A stretch of 64,000 nt of DNA from Myxococcales bacterium (GCA_004193285.1 SECP01000005.1:62001-126000); one strand, 5' to 3'. Numbered from the stretch's first letter, positions 1 to 8,755 are shown. The notes: a model not told the origin generated them from the sequence alone. Program-made: numbers and translations.

Positions 1-168
1 TTTCGCGAGCACGTCACGACGGACCCGCGGTTCCAACGCCCGAAGGAGGCGGTCCCGCGCATTGGCGATGCGAAAAGAGCCCGGGAAACGTTGGGCTGGG
101 CCCCAAGCCTCAGCTTCGAGCAATTGGTAGACCTCCTGGTGGACGCCGATTGCGCCGCGCTCCGATAG
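1..168 (+). CDS. gmd: GDP-mannose 4,6-dehydratase, C-terminal end (partial)
   Basis: Only the last 55 codons are in the window; the reading frame is open from base 1 and stops with TAG at 166-168. The tail contains the pattern R-P-K-E ... I-G-D-A-K-R-A-R-E-T-L-G-W-A-P followed by S-F-E-Q-L-V-D-L-L-V-D-A-D, which matches the end of extended SDR enzymes of the GDP-mannose 4,6-dehydratase family. These make GDP-4-keto-6-deoxymannose for deoxysugar-containing surface glycans. It lies 15 bp before an export permease on the same strand, which fits a polysaccharide operon. A related NDP-sugar dehydratase cannot be excluded because the catalytic part is outside the window. Confidence 0.75.
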   Translation, partial: FREHVTTDPRFQRPKEAVPRIGDAKRARETLGWAPSLSFEQLVDLLVDADCAALR

Positions 169-183
169 GAAAGCAGAAGCATA

Positions 184-1002
184 GTGAGACACGTCGTCCT
201 GCAAGCCGGTCGCTCGGACCGAGAGTACTTCCGAGACCTGTGGCGCTACCGCGAGCTGCTCTACATGCTGGCTTGGCGCGACATCTCCGTCCGCTACCGC
301 CAAACGCTCATCGGTATTGCCTGGGCCGCGCTGCGGCCGCTCATCGCAACGGTGGTGTTCAGCGTCGTGTTCGGCCGCATCGGCAAGTTCCCTTCCCCCG
401 GCATTCCTTACCCGGTGTTGGTGCTCAGCGGAATGCTCCCCTGGCAGCTCTTCAGCTCCGCCTTGAGCGAAAGCGGCCGCAGCCTCGTCACGAATGCCAA
501 CCTGATCACGAAGGTGTACTTCCCTCGCCTGCTCATTCCCGGCAGCAGCGTGATCGCCAGCTTGATCGATTTCGCCATCTCGGCCGTCATGCTGGTGGGC
601 CTCATGCTGTACTTCGGCGCCGCTCCCGGCTGGCAGATCGTGTGCCTACCGGCCTTCATCGTGCTCGCGCTGATGACCTCCGCGGGCGCCGGCATCTGGA
701 GCGCCGCGCTTTCGGTGCGGTACCGCGATTTTCTCGTGGTGGTGCCCTTCTTGCTTCAGCTCGGCCTGTATTTGTCGCCGGTCGGCTTCAGCAGCAGCGT
801 GGTGCCCGCCGAGTGGCGGCTACTCTATTCATTGAACCCGATGGTCGGAGTCATCGACGGCTTTCGTTGGTGCCTGCTCGGCGGGAACGTCCCTCTTCAG
901 CCGCTACCGTTGGCCGCCTCGGCGGTACTCAGCCTCTTCGTGTTCGTCACGGGCGTGCGCTACTTCCGCAAAGCAGAGCGTGAGTTCGCGGACGTGATTT
1001 GA
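184..1002 (+). CDS. ABC-2 type polysaccharide export permease (Wzm-like)
   Basis: A 272-residue integral membrane protein of the ABC-2 permease family, which moves undecaprenyl-linked polysaccharide (O-antigen, capsule) across the inner membrane with a Wzt-type ATPase. The N-terminal soluble stretch (Y-R-E-L-L-Y-M-L-A-W-R-D-I-S-V-R-Y-R-Q-T) is the typical amphipathic region before the first membrane helix, and about six hydrophobic segments follow. The start is GTG, with an AGGAAAG-like Shine-Dalgarno sequence about 11 bases upstream. The gene follows the dehydratase end directly. The partner ATPase is not next to it: the downstream gene is convergent, so Wzt must lie upstream of the window or elsewhere. 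Confidence 0.88.
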   Translation: MRHVVLQAGRSDREYFRDLWRYRELLYMLAWRDISVRYRQTLIGIAWAALRPLIATVVFSVVFGRIGKFPSPGIPYPVLVLSGMLPWQLFSSALSESGRSLVTNANLITKVYFPRLLIPGSSVIASLIDFAISAVMLVGLMLYFGAAPGWQIVCLPAFIVLALMTSAGAGIWSAALSVRYRDFLVVVPFLLQLGLYLSPVGFSSSVVPAEWRLLYSLNPMVGVIDGFRWCLLGGNVPLQPLPLAASAVLSLFVFVTGVRYFRKAEREFADVI

Positions 1003-1009
1003 GCGCGTC

Positions 1010-1969
1010 TCAGGCCAGGCCCACGCGCTGCAGAACGCCGCGCGCGGCGCGCAGACAGCCCCTCACCGCGTCGGCAGAGCGCGTCGGCACCGCCAAGACG
1101 AGGAGCGGCGCGAGCAGCTCCGGGCGCCGCTTGGCTCGGGGCGCCACGAACCGTTTGAAGCTCTTCCAATCGTAGGTACCGGCGGCGCGCGCACGCAGCA
1201 TGCGGGCCGGATTTTTCCACGGCTCCACGTCCACGATCCGAGCTCGACGGGCCTCCGCGATCCAACTGAAGGACCAGATGAGCCGCGGCCATTTGTGCAT
1301 CCAGATCTCGAACCAGCGGGGGATCCAGTTGCCAACGCCGTTGCGTATTTTGACCAGCGGCTCACGCAGCACGCGGATAGGGCCAGGAATGCGCGACTGG
1401 AACAGCACCCCGACGTGCGGAAATTCGTAGCCGTAGTAAGCGCGACGCTCGCGCTCGAGCCAGAAGCTGCGCTTCATCACCACGACGCCGATGAACGTCA
1501 GGTGCCAAATGCAATCCGAGAAGAAAGCTTCTGTGTCTTGCGGCGCGTATTGCTCCTGACCCACCGCGGGGAGCCGCCGCTCCTTCTCGAGGACGGTGTA
1601 ATCCTTGTTGTAGACCGCCGCGTCCATGATGAGGACGAGAGGCTGCTCCCGCAGCACCTCCAGCACACGCTCCACCGCGCCGGGAACCAACAAATCATCG
1701 TCGGCGAACAGCCAGATGTACTCGCCGCTAGCCTCTTGCACCGCGCGGTCGTAGTCCGCGTCCAGCCCCGAGTTTTGCTCCGGGCGAATCAGCCGAAGCT
1801 GCGGGTAACGGGTCGCGACCTCGCTCACTACTGCGACTGTCTCGTCCGTGGACGCGCCGTCTACCACGACGACTTCCACATCGGCCCGCGCTTGTCCGAG
1901 GATGCACTCGAGTGTCTCCCCGATCGAGTGCGCGCGGTTTCGCGTGGTGATGCAGACCGAGAGCCGCAC
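1010..1969 (-). CDS. Family 2 glycosyltransferase
   Basis: A 319-residue GT-A fold glycosyltransferase of family GT2. The N-terminus (L-S-V-C-I-T-T-R-N-R) is the usual first strand of the nucleotide-sugar binding fold, followed by V-V-V-D-G-A-S-T-D-E-T at about residues 35-45 and a metal-binding F-A-D-D-D motif near residue 90. It probably adds one sugar to a lipid-linked repeat unit on the cytoplasmic face of the membrane. The GTG start at 1969 abuts the stop of the upstream FkbM gene with no gap, so the two are probably translationally coupled. Donor and acceptor sugars cannot be read from the sequence. Confidence 0.88.
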   Translation of the reverse strand: MRLSVCITTRNRAHSIGETLECILGQARADVEVVVVDGASTDETVAVVSEVATRYPQLRLIRPEQNSGLDADYDRAVQEASGEYIWLFADDDLLVPGAVERVLEVLREQPLVLIMDAAVYNKDYTVLEKERRLPAVGQEQYAPQDTEAFFSDCIWHLTFIGVVVMKRSFWLERERRAYYGYEFPHVGVLFQSRIPGPIRVLREPLVKIRNGVGNWIPRWFEIWMHKWPRLIWSFSWIAEARRARIVDVEPWKNPARMLRARAAGTYDWKSFKRFVAPRAKRRPELLAPLLVLAVPTRSADAVRGCLRAARGVLQRVGLA

Positions 1970-2806
1970 TCAAGCTCCCCCGCCCGACCGGCGAGCTTCC
2001 ACCCAGCGGCGGAGCTTGTGCGCAGCGCGCTTCACGCTGACGACCGGCTTTTTCAGTCTGCCGAGTAGGCTTGCCTCCGCCAGACGCGACTCCAAAAGCT
2101 CGATGCGGCGCTGGTAGATGAAGGGCACGTAGTCGTCGAAAACATTGGGCGGCAACGAGAGCGCCGGGACGAGCGCTTCGTCCTCGCGCCGGACGTAATA
2201 GCGATTGAGCCCGTCGAAGACGGCAAACAAGTAGCCGTGGTTCACGATCAGCGACTCCCAGCGTTCGTGGGTCGGCTCGGTGCTATTCGGACGCGTCGCC
2301 TCGACGACGATGACGCGCGGCCGGAAGCGCTCGAAGTCCGCGCCCGCCAGCACGGACGCCTCGTGGCCCTCTACGTCCACCGACATGAAATCGATGGTGC
2401 GGCCGGCGGCGTGCTCTTCGCAGATGCTTGCGAGCGTGAGCACGGGGCAGCTGACCTCGCGAAACTCGAACCCCTTTTGGCGGTGCTCGGCGACCTCTTC
2501 CAAAGTGAACGTGGACATGCCCGAGACGCCTCCGAGCGCCTCGTAGAGCGTGAGGGTCCCCGCCTGCGAGCTGCACCCCACGTTGAGAGTCGTGTCGCGT
2601 GGCCGGGCGGCGCGGATGCGCTCGTACTGGGCCGGCAGAGGCTCGACATTGATCCCTGACCAGCCGCTGTCATAGAAGTGCTTGGTCAGCGAGAACGTGA
2701 CGGGATGATTGGCTCCCACGTCGATGTAGAAGCCGGTTGCTTGACCGGCGAACGCGCGTCTGAGGCGCACGTCCTCGGCGTTCTGTGCGTACGAGGTCCA
2801 GGCCAA
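1970..2806 (-). CDS. FkbM-family SAM-dependent methyltransferase
   Basis: A 278-residue protein with the FkbM signature: S-Y-A-Q-N-A-E-D-V at the N-terminus, Y-I-D-V-G-A-N-H-P as SAM-binding motif I at about residues 25-33, and M-S-V-D-V-E-G-H-E-A-S further on. FkbM proteins O-methylate sugars or other small groups and are common in polysaccharide clusters. I chose the TTG at 2806 because a GGAAGG Shine-Dalgarno sequence sits five bases upstream and homologues begin just before SYAQN. A longer frame reaching 3010 would run backwards through the end of the neighbouring WbsX-like gene. The C-terminal 40 residues are basic and may bind the membrane or a partner. Confidence 0.85.
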   Translation of the reverse strand: MAWTSYAQNAEDVRLRRAFAGQATGFYIDVGANHPVTFSLTKHFYDSGWSGINVEPLPAQYERIRAARPRDTTLNVGCSSQAGTLTLYEALGGVSGMSTFTLEEVAEHRQKGFEFREVSCPVLTLASICEEHAAGRTIDFMSVDVEGHEASVLAGADFERFRPRVIVVEATRPNSTEPTHERWESLIVNHGYLFAVFDGLNRYYVRREDEALVPALSLPPNVFDDYVPFIYQRRIELLESRLAEASLLGRLKKPVVSVKRAAHKLRRWVEARRSGGGA

Positions 2807-2832
2807 ATTTGCCTTCCGTTTCGAGGCGGACC

Positions 2833-3924
2833 CTAGCACCCTCGCTGGCTCGCATCCAGCGCGCGGCGGGTCGCTTCCAAGTAAGCGCGACCCCACTTGC
2901 GATCCGGCTCCAGATGATTGCCCTCCGCCCACTCGTTCCACGCATTGACGATGACGAAGTCTTCGTCGGGACCGAAAGGCGTGAACCGTTCCAGCGTCGT
3001 ACGCAACCAACGTTCGTAGAGCGCGGGGGTGCTGCCGATCCAGACGTTCGCGCTACGTGATGGCGCACGACGAGCCGAGTTGTCCCAGGCCGGCGTCACG
3101 CAAGGAAAGCGCTTGTAGGGCGCCGCCTCGCGCGCAAGAGCTCCCTCCACTAGCCGCGCGTAGTCACGCACGTGGTGCCGGCGAAAAGCAGCCGGGGCCA
3201 AAGTGCGAAGGCGCCCCCGCAACCATGTTGGGAGCGGCGGGCCTGCGGTCCCGGTGCGCGGCTGAAACTCGCAGGCGGCGTCGAAGCCCTGCCCGGTCAA
3301 ATCCGGTGTTTCGCTGGGATGATTGCCCTCTACCCAGGACAGATAGAGACCTGGCAGGCCAGCCGACTTCGCCTCTTGCTGCCACAGCCGGACTGTCTCG
3401 GGCAGGTGATGAATGTGCTGAGCGCGGTAAAAGAACACGACCGGCTTACCAGCCACGGTGATGTAGCGAGGGTCCTTCAAGTAAGGCAGCAGCCAGCGGA
3501 TGTGCTCGCGATCGTCTTCTAGAGAGTAGCGCTGCTCGAGCAGCAGCTCCTCCGTGCTGCCGGTCCAGGTACGGCTCCAGTTGTGGTTGGCCCAGCAAAT
3601 ACAGAACGGGAGATCCGGCTGCCTGCTCTCCAGCACTTCCCGAAGTGGCCGCTCGAGCAGCAACCGCCCCTCGAACCAGTAGTGGTAGTAGATGAACCCG
3701 TGGATACCGTGGGACCGTGCGAGCTCGGCCTGCGCCTTGCGCGTTTCCGGCAAGCGCAGGTCGTAAAACCCCAGCTCCCCCGGCAGATGCGGCTGGTAGT
3801 GCCCCGGGAACAGCGGCTTGGCCTTCGCTACGTTGTTCCACTCGGTGAAACCTGCCCCCCACCACGCATCGTTTTCTGGGATGGGGTGATATTGCGGCAG
3901 GTAAAACGCCAAGAGTCGGGTCAT
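2833..3924 (-). CDS. WbsX-like / GH99-like glycan enzyme
   Basis: A 363-residue protein of the WbsX family (glycosyltransferase WbsX, GH99-like TIM barrel), found widely in O-antigen and rhamnan loci. It begins with the typical L-A-F-Y-L-P-Q-Y-H-P-I-P-E-N-D and has W-W-G-x-G-F-T-E-W-N-N, G-F-I-Y-Y-H-Y-W-F and, near the C-terminus, N-A-W-N-E-W-A-E-G-N-H-L-E-P-D, all family hallmarks with conserved acidic and aromatic residues. Its exact reaction is unsettled in the family: it may transfer or trim sugars. The ATG at 3924 is preferred because the family start is at this Met. Only 21 bp separate it from the divergent gene at 3946. It heads the minus-strand trio WbsX-FkbM-GT2. Confidence 0.85.
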   Translation of the reverse strand: MTRLLAFYLPQYHPIPENDAWWGAGFTEWNNVAKAKPLFPGHYQPHLPGELGFYDLRLPETRKAQAELARSHGIHGFIYYHYWFEGRLLLERPLREVLESRQPDLPFCICWANHNWSRTWTGSTEELLLEQRYSLEDDREHIRWLLPYLKDPRYITVAGKPVVFFYRAQHIHHLPETVRLWQQEAKSAGLPGLYLSWVEGNHPSETPDLTGQGFDAACEFQPRTGTAGPPLPTWLRGRLRTLAPAAFRRHHVRDYARLVEGALAREAAPYKRFPCVTPAWDNSARRAPSRSANVWIGSTPALYERWLRTTLERFTPFGPDEDFVIVNAWNEWAEGNHLEPDRKWGRAYLEATRRALDASQRGC

Positions 3925-3945
3925 GCTCGGCCCGAACCATAGGCC

Positions 3946-5154
3946 ATGCCTCCGCGATCCAACAACCCCCGGTCCGGGCGCGTTGCCATCATTTGCTCCA
4001 ACAACGGCAGCAACTGCCTCGGCCGATCGCTCCTGCTTGCGGACCTCTTGCGGCCGCAATGGGATGCGTCCGTCGTAGGAGTGCAGACGACGGCGCGCCC
4101 TTGGGAACCGGGCGCATCCTTCGACGTGCCGGTGCGCTCGTTCCCGATCCGCTCCGCGGCGCAGCTTCCGAACGCGGTCGCGTGGCTGCGCAAGGAGGTT
4201 CAGGGCGCGCGCGTCATCGTCTGCAAACCGAAGCCGACGAGCCTCGGCCTCGCCCTCGCAGCGGGCGTGCGGCCGAGCCAGGCCGTGCTCGACGTGGATG
4301 ATTGGGACTTGGGTTTCGGTGACGCTCCAGGCTCGCGGGGGGAGCTGTATCGACGCGCGCCTTATTACCTGAAGACCCTGCTGCATCCGGGGCGATTCAA
4401 CAGCTATTTGGGCGTCCGCGCGGCGTTCGGTCTCATCCCCGCTTTCCCCCATCGCATCGTGTCCAACGGCTGGTTGAGGCGCAAAGTCGGCGGCGAGCTG
4501 CTACCGCACGTGCGCGACAGCAGCATGTTCGATCCTGCAGGCGTGGACCGCGAGCAGCGCCGCGCCGCCCTCGCACTGTCGGCGCGTCCGTGGGTCGGGT
4601 TCATCGGCACCATTCGCCCGCACAAGGGCATCGAGGATCTGATTGCCGCGCTTTCGCAACTTGGCGGCGTGAACGCGCCGGGCCTGCTGCTGGCGGGGCT
4701 CAGCGCGGAGCACGTCGCGGAAGAACGAGCCTTGCTCGCGGCCGCGCAAGAACGGCTCGGCGAGGACCGCGTTCGCTTCGCTTACAAATTTCCCTTCCGG
4801 GAGCTGCCGAGCTACCTCGCGGCTCCGGACGTGATCTGCATCCCGTCGCGGCCCGGAGCCACCTCCGCTGGTCAGATCCCCGCGAAGTTGTTCGACGCCT
4901 TGATGATGGGCAAGCCGCTCGTGATTTCGGACGCGCACGACACGAGCGACGTGGACGCGGACGCAGCGGTTCGATTTCATGCCGGCGATGTCTCGGACCT
5001 CGCTGCCAAGCTGCAAGATCTGTGTGGCTCTCCGGCGCATCAAGAGCGCCTCGGCGCCCGCGCTCGCGCGGTCGCGCTCGAGCGCTTCGACTACGCGGCC
5101 GCGCGCAGCGTGCTCGTTCCGCTCCTAGAGCGGCTACCCCCGCAGCGAGGCTGA
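3946..5154 (+). CDS. GT4-like (GT-B fold) glycosyltransferase
   Basis: A 402-residue protein with the GT-B fold layout: an N-terminal acceptor domain and a C-terminal Rossmann domain with W-V-G-F-I-G-T-I-R-P-H-K-G-I-E-D-L near residue 220 and I-P-S-R-P-G-A-T-S-A-G-Q-I-P-A-K-L-F-D-A-L-M-M-G-K-P-like donor-binding segment near residue 310. This places it with GT4-type retaining transferases, though the usual Glu-x7-Glu donor signature is not clear. It is transcribed alone on the plus strand, divergent from the WbsX gene and convergent with the next GT2 gene, whose stop lies 5 bp away. Sugar specificity is unknown. Confidence 0.8.
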   Translation: MPPRSNNPRSGRVAIICSNNGSNCLGRSLLLADLLRPQWDASVVGVQTTARPWEPGASFDVPVRSFPIRSAAQLPNAVAWLRKEVQGARVIVCKPKPTSLGLALAAGVRPSQAVLDVDDWDLGFGDAPGSRGELYRRAPYYLKTLLHPGRFNSYLGVRAAFGLIPAFPHRIVSNGWLRRKVGGELLPHVRDSSMFDPAGVDREQRRAALALSARPWVGFIGTIRPHKGIEDLIAALSQLGGVNAPGLLLAGLSAEHVAEERALLAAAQERLGEDRVRFAYKFPFRELPSYLAAPDVICIPSRPGATSAGQIPAKLFDALMMGKPLVISDAHDTSDVDADAAVRFHAGDVSDLAAKLQDLCGSPAHQERLGARARAVALERFDYAAARSVLVPLLERLPPQRG

Positions 5155-5159
5155 GGCGC

Positions 5160-6068
5160 TCAGGCGCGCCAGAGCAAGCGGGGGATGAGCGGCAAGCGCG
5201 ACGCCGCCAACCGAGCCCAAAGCACGGGCCGCTGCGGATGAGCGAACGCCGCCTCTTTGAACAGCTTTCGTGCCTCCCCGTAGCGACGTGTCCGTACGCC
5301 GCACACGGCCGCGATCGACAGGTAGTTGGAGAGCATTCGCCGGTCCTTCTCGAACAAAAGGCGGTGCTTTTCGACGGCCCGAGAGTGCCCTTGGAACATT
5401 GCCTCCCAGTCGGTGCGGATGCGGGCTCCACGGTGGATATGCACCGTGATGAGGGGCTCGAACACGTTGGCGACGCGAAGACCCTGCTCCCGCAGGTAGG
5501 GCAGCAGGCGAAGCGCAAGCTCCGTGTGTTGCCCGGAGCGCAGCAGCTCGTCGAAGCCGCCCACCGCGTCGAACACACGTTTTTCGACCAGGTAGTCACT
5601 GCCATGAGTGAGCTGCGCGACGGTGTGATCGAACAGCGCGCCCATGTCGGTCGGGATCCGCGTCAGCCGGTGCCGGCCATCCGGCTCGAACTCACTGAGG
5701 CCGCAGCACACGAGGGCGACGCCGGTGGAGGTCACCATGCCCATGAGCTGCTCGAGCCAAGTCGGTAACCCCTCGTCGTCGCTATCTAGAAAGGTGATGT
5801 ACCGACCGCGCGCGGCCCGAGCGCCCGCGTTTCGAGCCGCGGCAGCCCCGGCGTTACGGGGCTGCCTCAGGTAGCGAATTCGCTCGCTCAAGAGCGGCTC
5901 GACCGCTTGCGCCGTATCGTCCGTGGACGCGTCGTCCACCACGATGAGCTCCCAAGCGGTGTACGTTTGCGCTTGAACGCTGCGGATCGCCCGGGCGACG
6001 AGCTTCGCGCGGTTGTGAGTGGGTATCACGACCGAGCAAAGCTCGCCCGCCGGCTGATCCAGTTGCAT
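5160..6068 (-). CDS. Family 2 glycosyltransferase
   Basis: A 302-residue GT2 enzyme. The N-terminus carries C-S-V-V-I-P-T-H-N-R-A-K-L-V, then I-V-V-D-D-A-S-T-D-D-T at about residues 36-46 and the metal-binding T-F-L-D-S-D-D-E-G-L-P near residue 90. The C-terminal third is helical and lacks membrane segments. The ATG at 6068 gives the standard GT2 N-terminus; the frame stays open further upstream into the end of the RTX/RCC1 gene, but that extension would be arginine-rich and unlike any family member. The stop is 27 bp downstream in the opposite sense from nothing but the convergent GT4 gene. Substrates are unknown. Confidence 0.87.
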   Translation of the reverse strand: MQLDQPAGELCSVVIPTHNRAKLVARAIRSVQAQTYTAWELIVVDDASTDDTAQAVEPLLSERIRYLRQPRNAGAAAARNAGARAARGRYITFLDSDDEGLPTWLEQLMGMVTSTGVALVCCGLSEFEPDGRHRLTRIPTDMGALFDHTVAQLTHGSDYLVEKRVFDAVGGFDELLRSGQHTELALRLLPYLREQGLRVANVFEPLITVHIHRGARIRTDWEAMFQGHSRAVEKHRLLFEKDRRMLSNYLSIAAVCGVRTRRYGEARKLFKEAAFAHPQRPVLWARLAASRLPLIPRLLWRA

Positions 6069-6094
6069 GTAACGTCGCCTAAAGGGCGTTCGGC

Positions 6095-8476
6095 TCAGAG
6101 CGCCGGCAGGCCCGTCTTCACGACCGCGGCCGGATGGTCCGTCGGCAGGTCCGACGCGACCTGCCCGTAGAGGTTGTCGCCCCAGCAGCGCACGACCTTG
6201 TTGCGATCCTTGCCGCAGCTGAAGGCGCGGCCCATCTCCAGTGAAACCGCACTCACCGCGGGAGCGGTGGCGATTGGGGTTGCCTGGGAAGCAGACGTCG
6301 TACCGATGCCGACCTGCCCGTCCGTGTTGTTGCCCCAGCAGGAGACGGTGCCGCCTTGGGTGATCGCGCAGGCGTGGTAAGCGCCCGCGGCGATGGAGAT
6401 CACGTTGCTGATGGTGGCAGGCACCGGGGAAGGCCGGGTGCCGCCAGTCGTCCCGTTGCCGACCTGGCCGAAGGCGTTGTCGCCCCAGCAGCTGACCGTG
6501 CCGGCGTAGGTGCGGGCGCACGCCCAGTCTTGACCGACCGCCACCTGGGCCACGTTGGTCAGCCCGGAGACGGTGACGGGCACGCTGCTCGGATTGCCGG
6601 TCGTCCCGTTGCCGAGCTGCCCGCGGTGGTTGCGGCCCCAGCACTGGACCGTGCCGTTGGCGAGTACCGCGCAGGTGTTCTGGCTGCCGCCCTCGACCTG
6701 CGTGGCGGTGGAAAGACCCACCACGCTAACCGGCGTGTTGTGGGTGACCTGGGCGCTGTTGGCGCCGAGTTGGCCGGTGTTGTTGAGACCCCAGCACTTG
6801 ACCGAGCCGGCCGTCCGCGCGCAGGCATGGCCGGCGCCCACCGTGAGCTGGTCCACGCCGGACGAAAGCCCGACGACGTTCTGAGCGACCTTGGTGCAGT
6901 CGCCCGTGAAGACGCCGCCGTCTCCGAGCGCGCCGTTGGTGCTAGAGCCCCAGCACTGGACTTTACCGCCAGTTTCGAGGGCGCAAGTGTTGTAAGACCC
7001 GAGCCGCACCGAGGTGGCCGTCGTCACGCCCGCGGCTGCGGCCGGGGTCGCGCCGCCGCCATTGAAGCCGAGCTGGCACAGGTTGTTGCGACCCCAGCAC
7101 GAGACAGTGCCGGTCGACGACTTCACGCAGCCGTGCCAGTTGCCTACGCCGCCGCCGAACCCGAACGCGCTCTCCGTGCAGGCGGGTGAATCTGCGCAGT
7201 CGCGATCCTCGCAGTCGACCGCGCCGTCAGCGTCGTCGTCCGCGTTGTTGGAACAGTTGCTCTCGACCGCCCGGCAGCCCTGGGTCGGCACGCACTCTTT
7301 ACCGGCTCCGCACTCGCTATTGGACTGACAATAGATGCAGAAGCTGACCTCACGCGCGCAGCGTCGGCCGGTGCCGCAACCGCCCGCGCAGTTGATGGCC
7401 GGCTCCGCAAGCTCGCACGACAGGCCGCTGCAGGCGTCGGTCCCGGGTCCGCCGTTCGCGACCGCAGTTTGAATGGTGGCGTCGTTGCCCGTGTCGCCGA
7501 CCATGCTGCCGCCGTTGGCGCCTTCGTCGAACAGGTCGTTGCCGTTACCGCCCTGCAGCGCGTCCACTCCGGCGCCGCCCGCGATGCGGTCATCGCCGTC
7601 GTCACCGAAGAGTTGGTCGTCGCCGTCCTCGCCGTAGATGATGTCGTCGTTCGCGTCACCGTGGATTACGTCCGCATCGGGGCCGCCGTAGACGATGTCG
7701 TTGCCATTGCCGGCGCTGATGGTGTCGATGCCGGCCTCGCCGCGGATCGTGTCCACGCCGTCGTGGCCGTTGATGATGTCCAGGCCGCCGCCGCCGAACA
7801 TGAGGTCGTTGCCCTCGTTGCCGTTCAGCGTGTCGTTGCCCTCGTTGCCGTAGACCTTGTCGTCGCCGAGGCCGCCGGTGACGGTGTCGTTGCCGTCGTT
7901 GCCCTCGAGGTTGTCGTTGTCGGCCCCGCCGTCCACCACGTCGTTGCCGAAGTTGCCCTTCAGCAAGTCAGCCCCGGCCTCACCGAAGAGCTGGTCGTCG
8001 CCGTTGCCGCCGAGGATGTAGTCGTTGCCCGCTTCGCCGTGCAGGATGTCGTTGCCGCCGCTGTTGACGAGCGAGTTGATCGTGTCGTCCCCGGCCCCGC
8101 CGAACACCGTGTCGTTCCCGGTCTCTGGCGCGACGATGTCAGCGCCGTCCCCGGCGTTGATGGTGTCGTCTCCCGCCCCGCCGACCAGGTAGTCGTTACC
8201 GCCGAGGCCGTTGATGATGTCATTGCCCGCGTTGGCGATGATGCAGTCGCCACCGGCGGTGCCAGTGAGGGTTTCCCCCGCGGCCGTGCCGATGCGGGTC
8301 ACGCCGCCGTTGTTGGGATAGCCGGCGGGGCACGAGGTGATGAGAGCCAGAGCGACCTCTCCCGCCTCCTCTTCGCCTACGCCTTCCCCAGGGACCGCCG
8401 AGCCGCAGGCGCTCGAAGCGGCGGCACAAGCGAGTAAAAACGCACCACTAACCGCCCGACAGAGTCTAGTCTTCAT
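6095..8476 (-). CDS. Lipoprotein with RTX calcium-binding repeats and a seven-bladed RCC1 propeller
   Basis: A 793-residue secreted protein. The N-terminus is a lipoprotein signal (MKTRLCR, hydrophobic core, candidate lipid-anchored cysteines C17 in L-L-A-C or C24 in S-S-A-C). Residues about 60-330 are RTX-type nonapeptides (G-G-x-G-x-D-x-I pattern, repeated roughly 25 times), predicted to fold into a calcium-dependent beta-roll. Residues about 345-440 are cysteine-rich, with a D-x-D-x-D-G segment. Residues about 450-790 contain seven C-W-G repeats spaced about 50 residues apart, enough for a complete seven-bladed RCC1 propeller. Likely a cell-surface binding or adhesion protein; no catalytic motif is seen. 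A sigma-70-like promoter lies about 60 bp upstream. The gene sits among polysaccharide genes but may be independent of them. Confidence 0.85.
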   Translation of the reverse strand: MKTRLCRAVSGAFLLACAAASSACGSAVPGEGVGEEEAGEVALALITSCPAGYPNNGGVTRIGTAAGETLTGTAGGDCIIANAGNDIINGLGGNDYLVGGAGDDTINAGDGADIVAPETGNDTVFGGAGDDTINSLVNSGGNDILHGEAGNDYILGGNGDDQLFGEAGADLLKGNFGNDVVDGGADNDNLEGNDGNDTVTGGLGDDKVYGNEGNDTLNGNEGNDLMFGGGGLDIINGHDGVDTIRGEAGIDTISAGNGNDIVYGGPDADVIHGDANDDIIYGEDGDDQLFGDDGDDRIAGGAGVDALQGGNGNDLFDEGANGGSMVGDTGNDATIQTAVANGGPGTDACSGLSCELAEPAINCAGGCGTGRRCAREVSFCIYCQSNSECGAGKECVPTQGCRAVESNCSNNADDDADGAVDCEDRDCADSPACTESAFGFGGGVGNWHGCVKSSTGTVSCWGRNNLCQLGFNGGGATPAAAAGVTTATSVRLGSYNTCALETGGKVQCWGSSTNGALGDGGVFTGDCTKVAQNVVGLSSGVDQLTVGAGHACARTAGSVKCWGLNNTGQLGANSAQVTHNTPVSVVGLSTATQVEGGSQNTCAVLANGTVQCWGRNHRGQLGNGTTGNPSSVPVTVSGLTNVAQVAVGQDWACARTYAGTVSCWGDNAFGQVGNGTTGGTRPSPVPATISNVISIAAGAYHACAITQGGTVSCWGNNTDGQVGIGTTSASQATPIATAPAVSAVSLEMGRAFSCGKDRNKVVRCWGDNLYGQVASDLPTDHPAAVVKTGLPAL

Positions 8477-8536
8477 GGCAAAAGCTCACCACCTGGTCCA
8501 CCGCAATGAGAACGACGGCTCTCCAAGGAACATAAC

Positions 8537-8566
8537 CTTATATGCAAGCCCCCGAGGGAGCAACAA
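8537..8566 (-). promoter_or_regulatory. Candidate sigma-70 promoter of the RTX/RCC1 gene
   Basis: On the minus strand TTGTTG (8566-8561) and TATAAG (8542-8537) are separated by 18 bp. The expected transcript would start near 8530, about 55 bases before the ATG at 8476, and a CAGGTGGTGAG purine-rich segment lies just before that ATG. It is one of few AT-rich patches in the area. Prediction from sequence only. Confidence 0.45.
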
Positions 8567-8726
8567 GACCTGCGGCCGAGTGAAGGTCCGCTCGCGCGCC
8601 CCGAGGCGCCGCTTTCCGGGCCGCGCTCCGCCGCGCCGCACAGCCAGTACGAAGGAGAAGGCGGCGCGGCCCAAGCTCTTTACGCTTTCCTTCGAATCGC
8701 CCCTCACCTAAGACCGGGTCCCCTGC

Positions 8727-8755
8727 GACTTTCGACGACGTGAACGTCGAAGGTC
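8727..8755. repeat. Inverted repeat upstream of the aminotransferase gene
   Basis: GACTTTCGACG (8727-8737) and CGTCGAAGGTC (8745-8755) pair over 11 positions with a single T/G mismatch and a 7-base loop. There is no T-tract on either strand, so it is more likely an operator or mRNA structure than a terminator. It lies 90-115 bp upstream of the EpsN-like start. Confidence 0.5.

Noticed and set aside
2807..3010. Longer FkbM start reaching 3010
   Set aside because: The added residues are Arg/Ser-rich, overlap the WbsX-like gene and lie before the family's conserved N-terminus; TTG 2806 has a good Shine-Dalgarno sequence.
7469..8437. Open frame of about 320 codons on the plus strand opposite the RTX repeats
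   Set aside because: It is the antisense image of the repeated RTX codons, giving a Val/Ala-rich string without any domain; the minus-strand reading has a clear lipoprotein and RTX/RCC1 structure.
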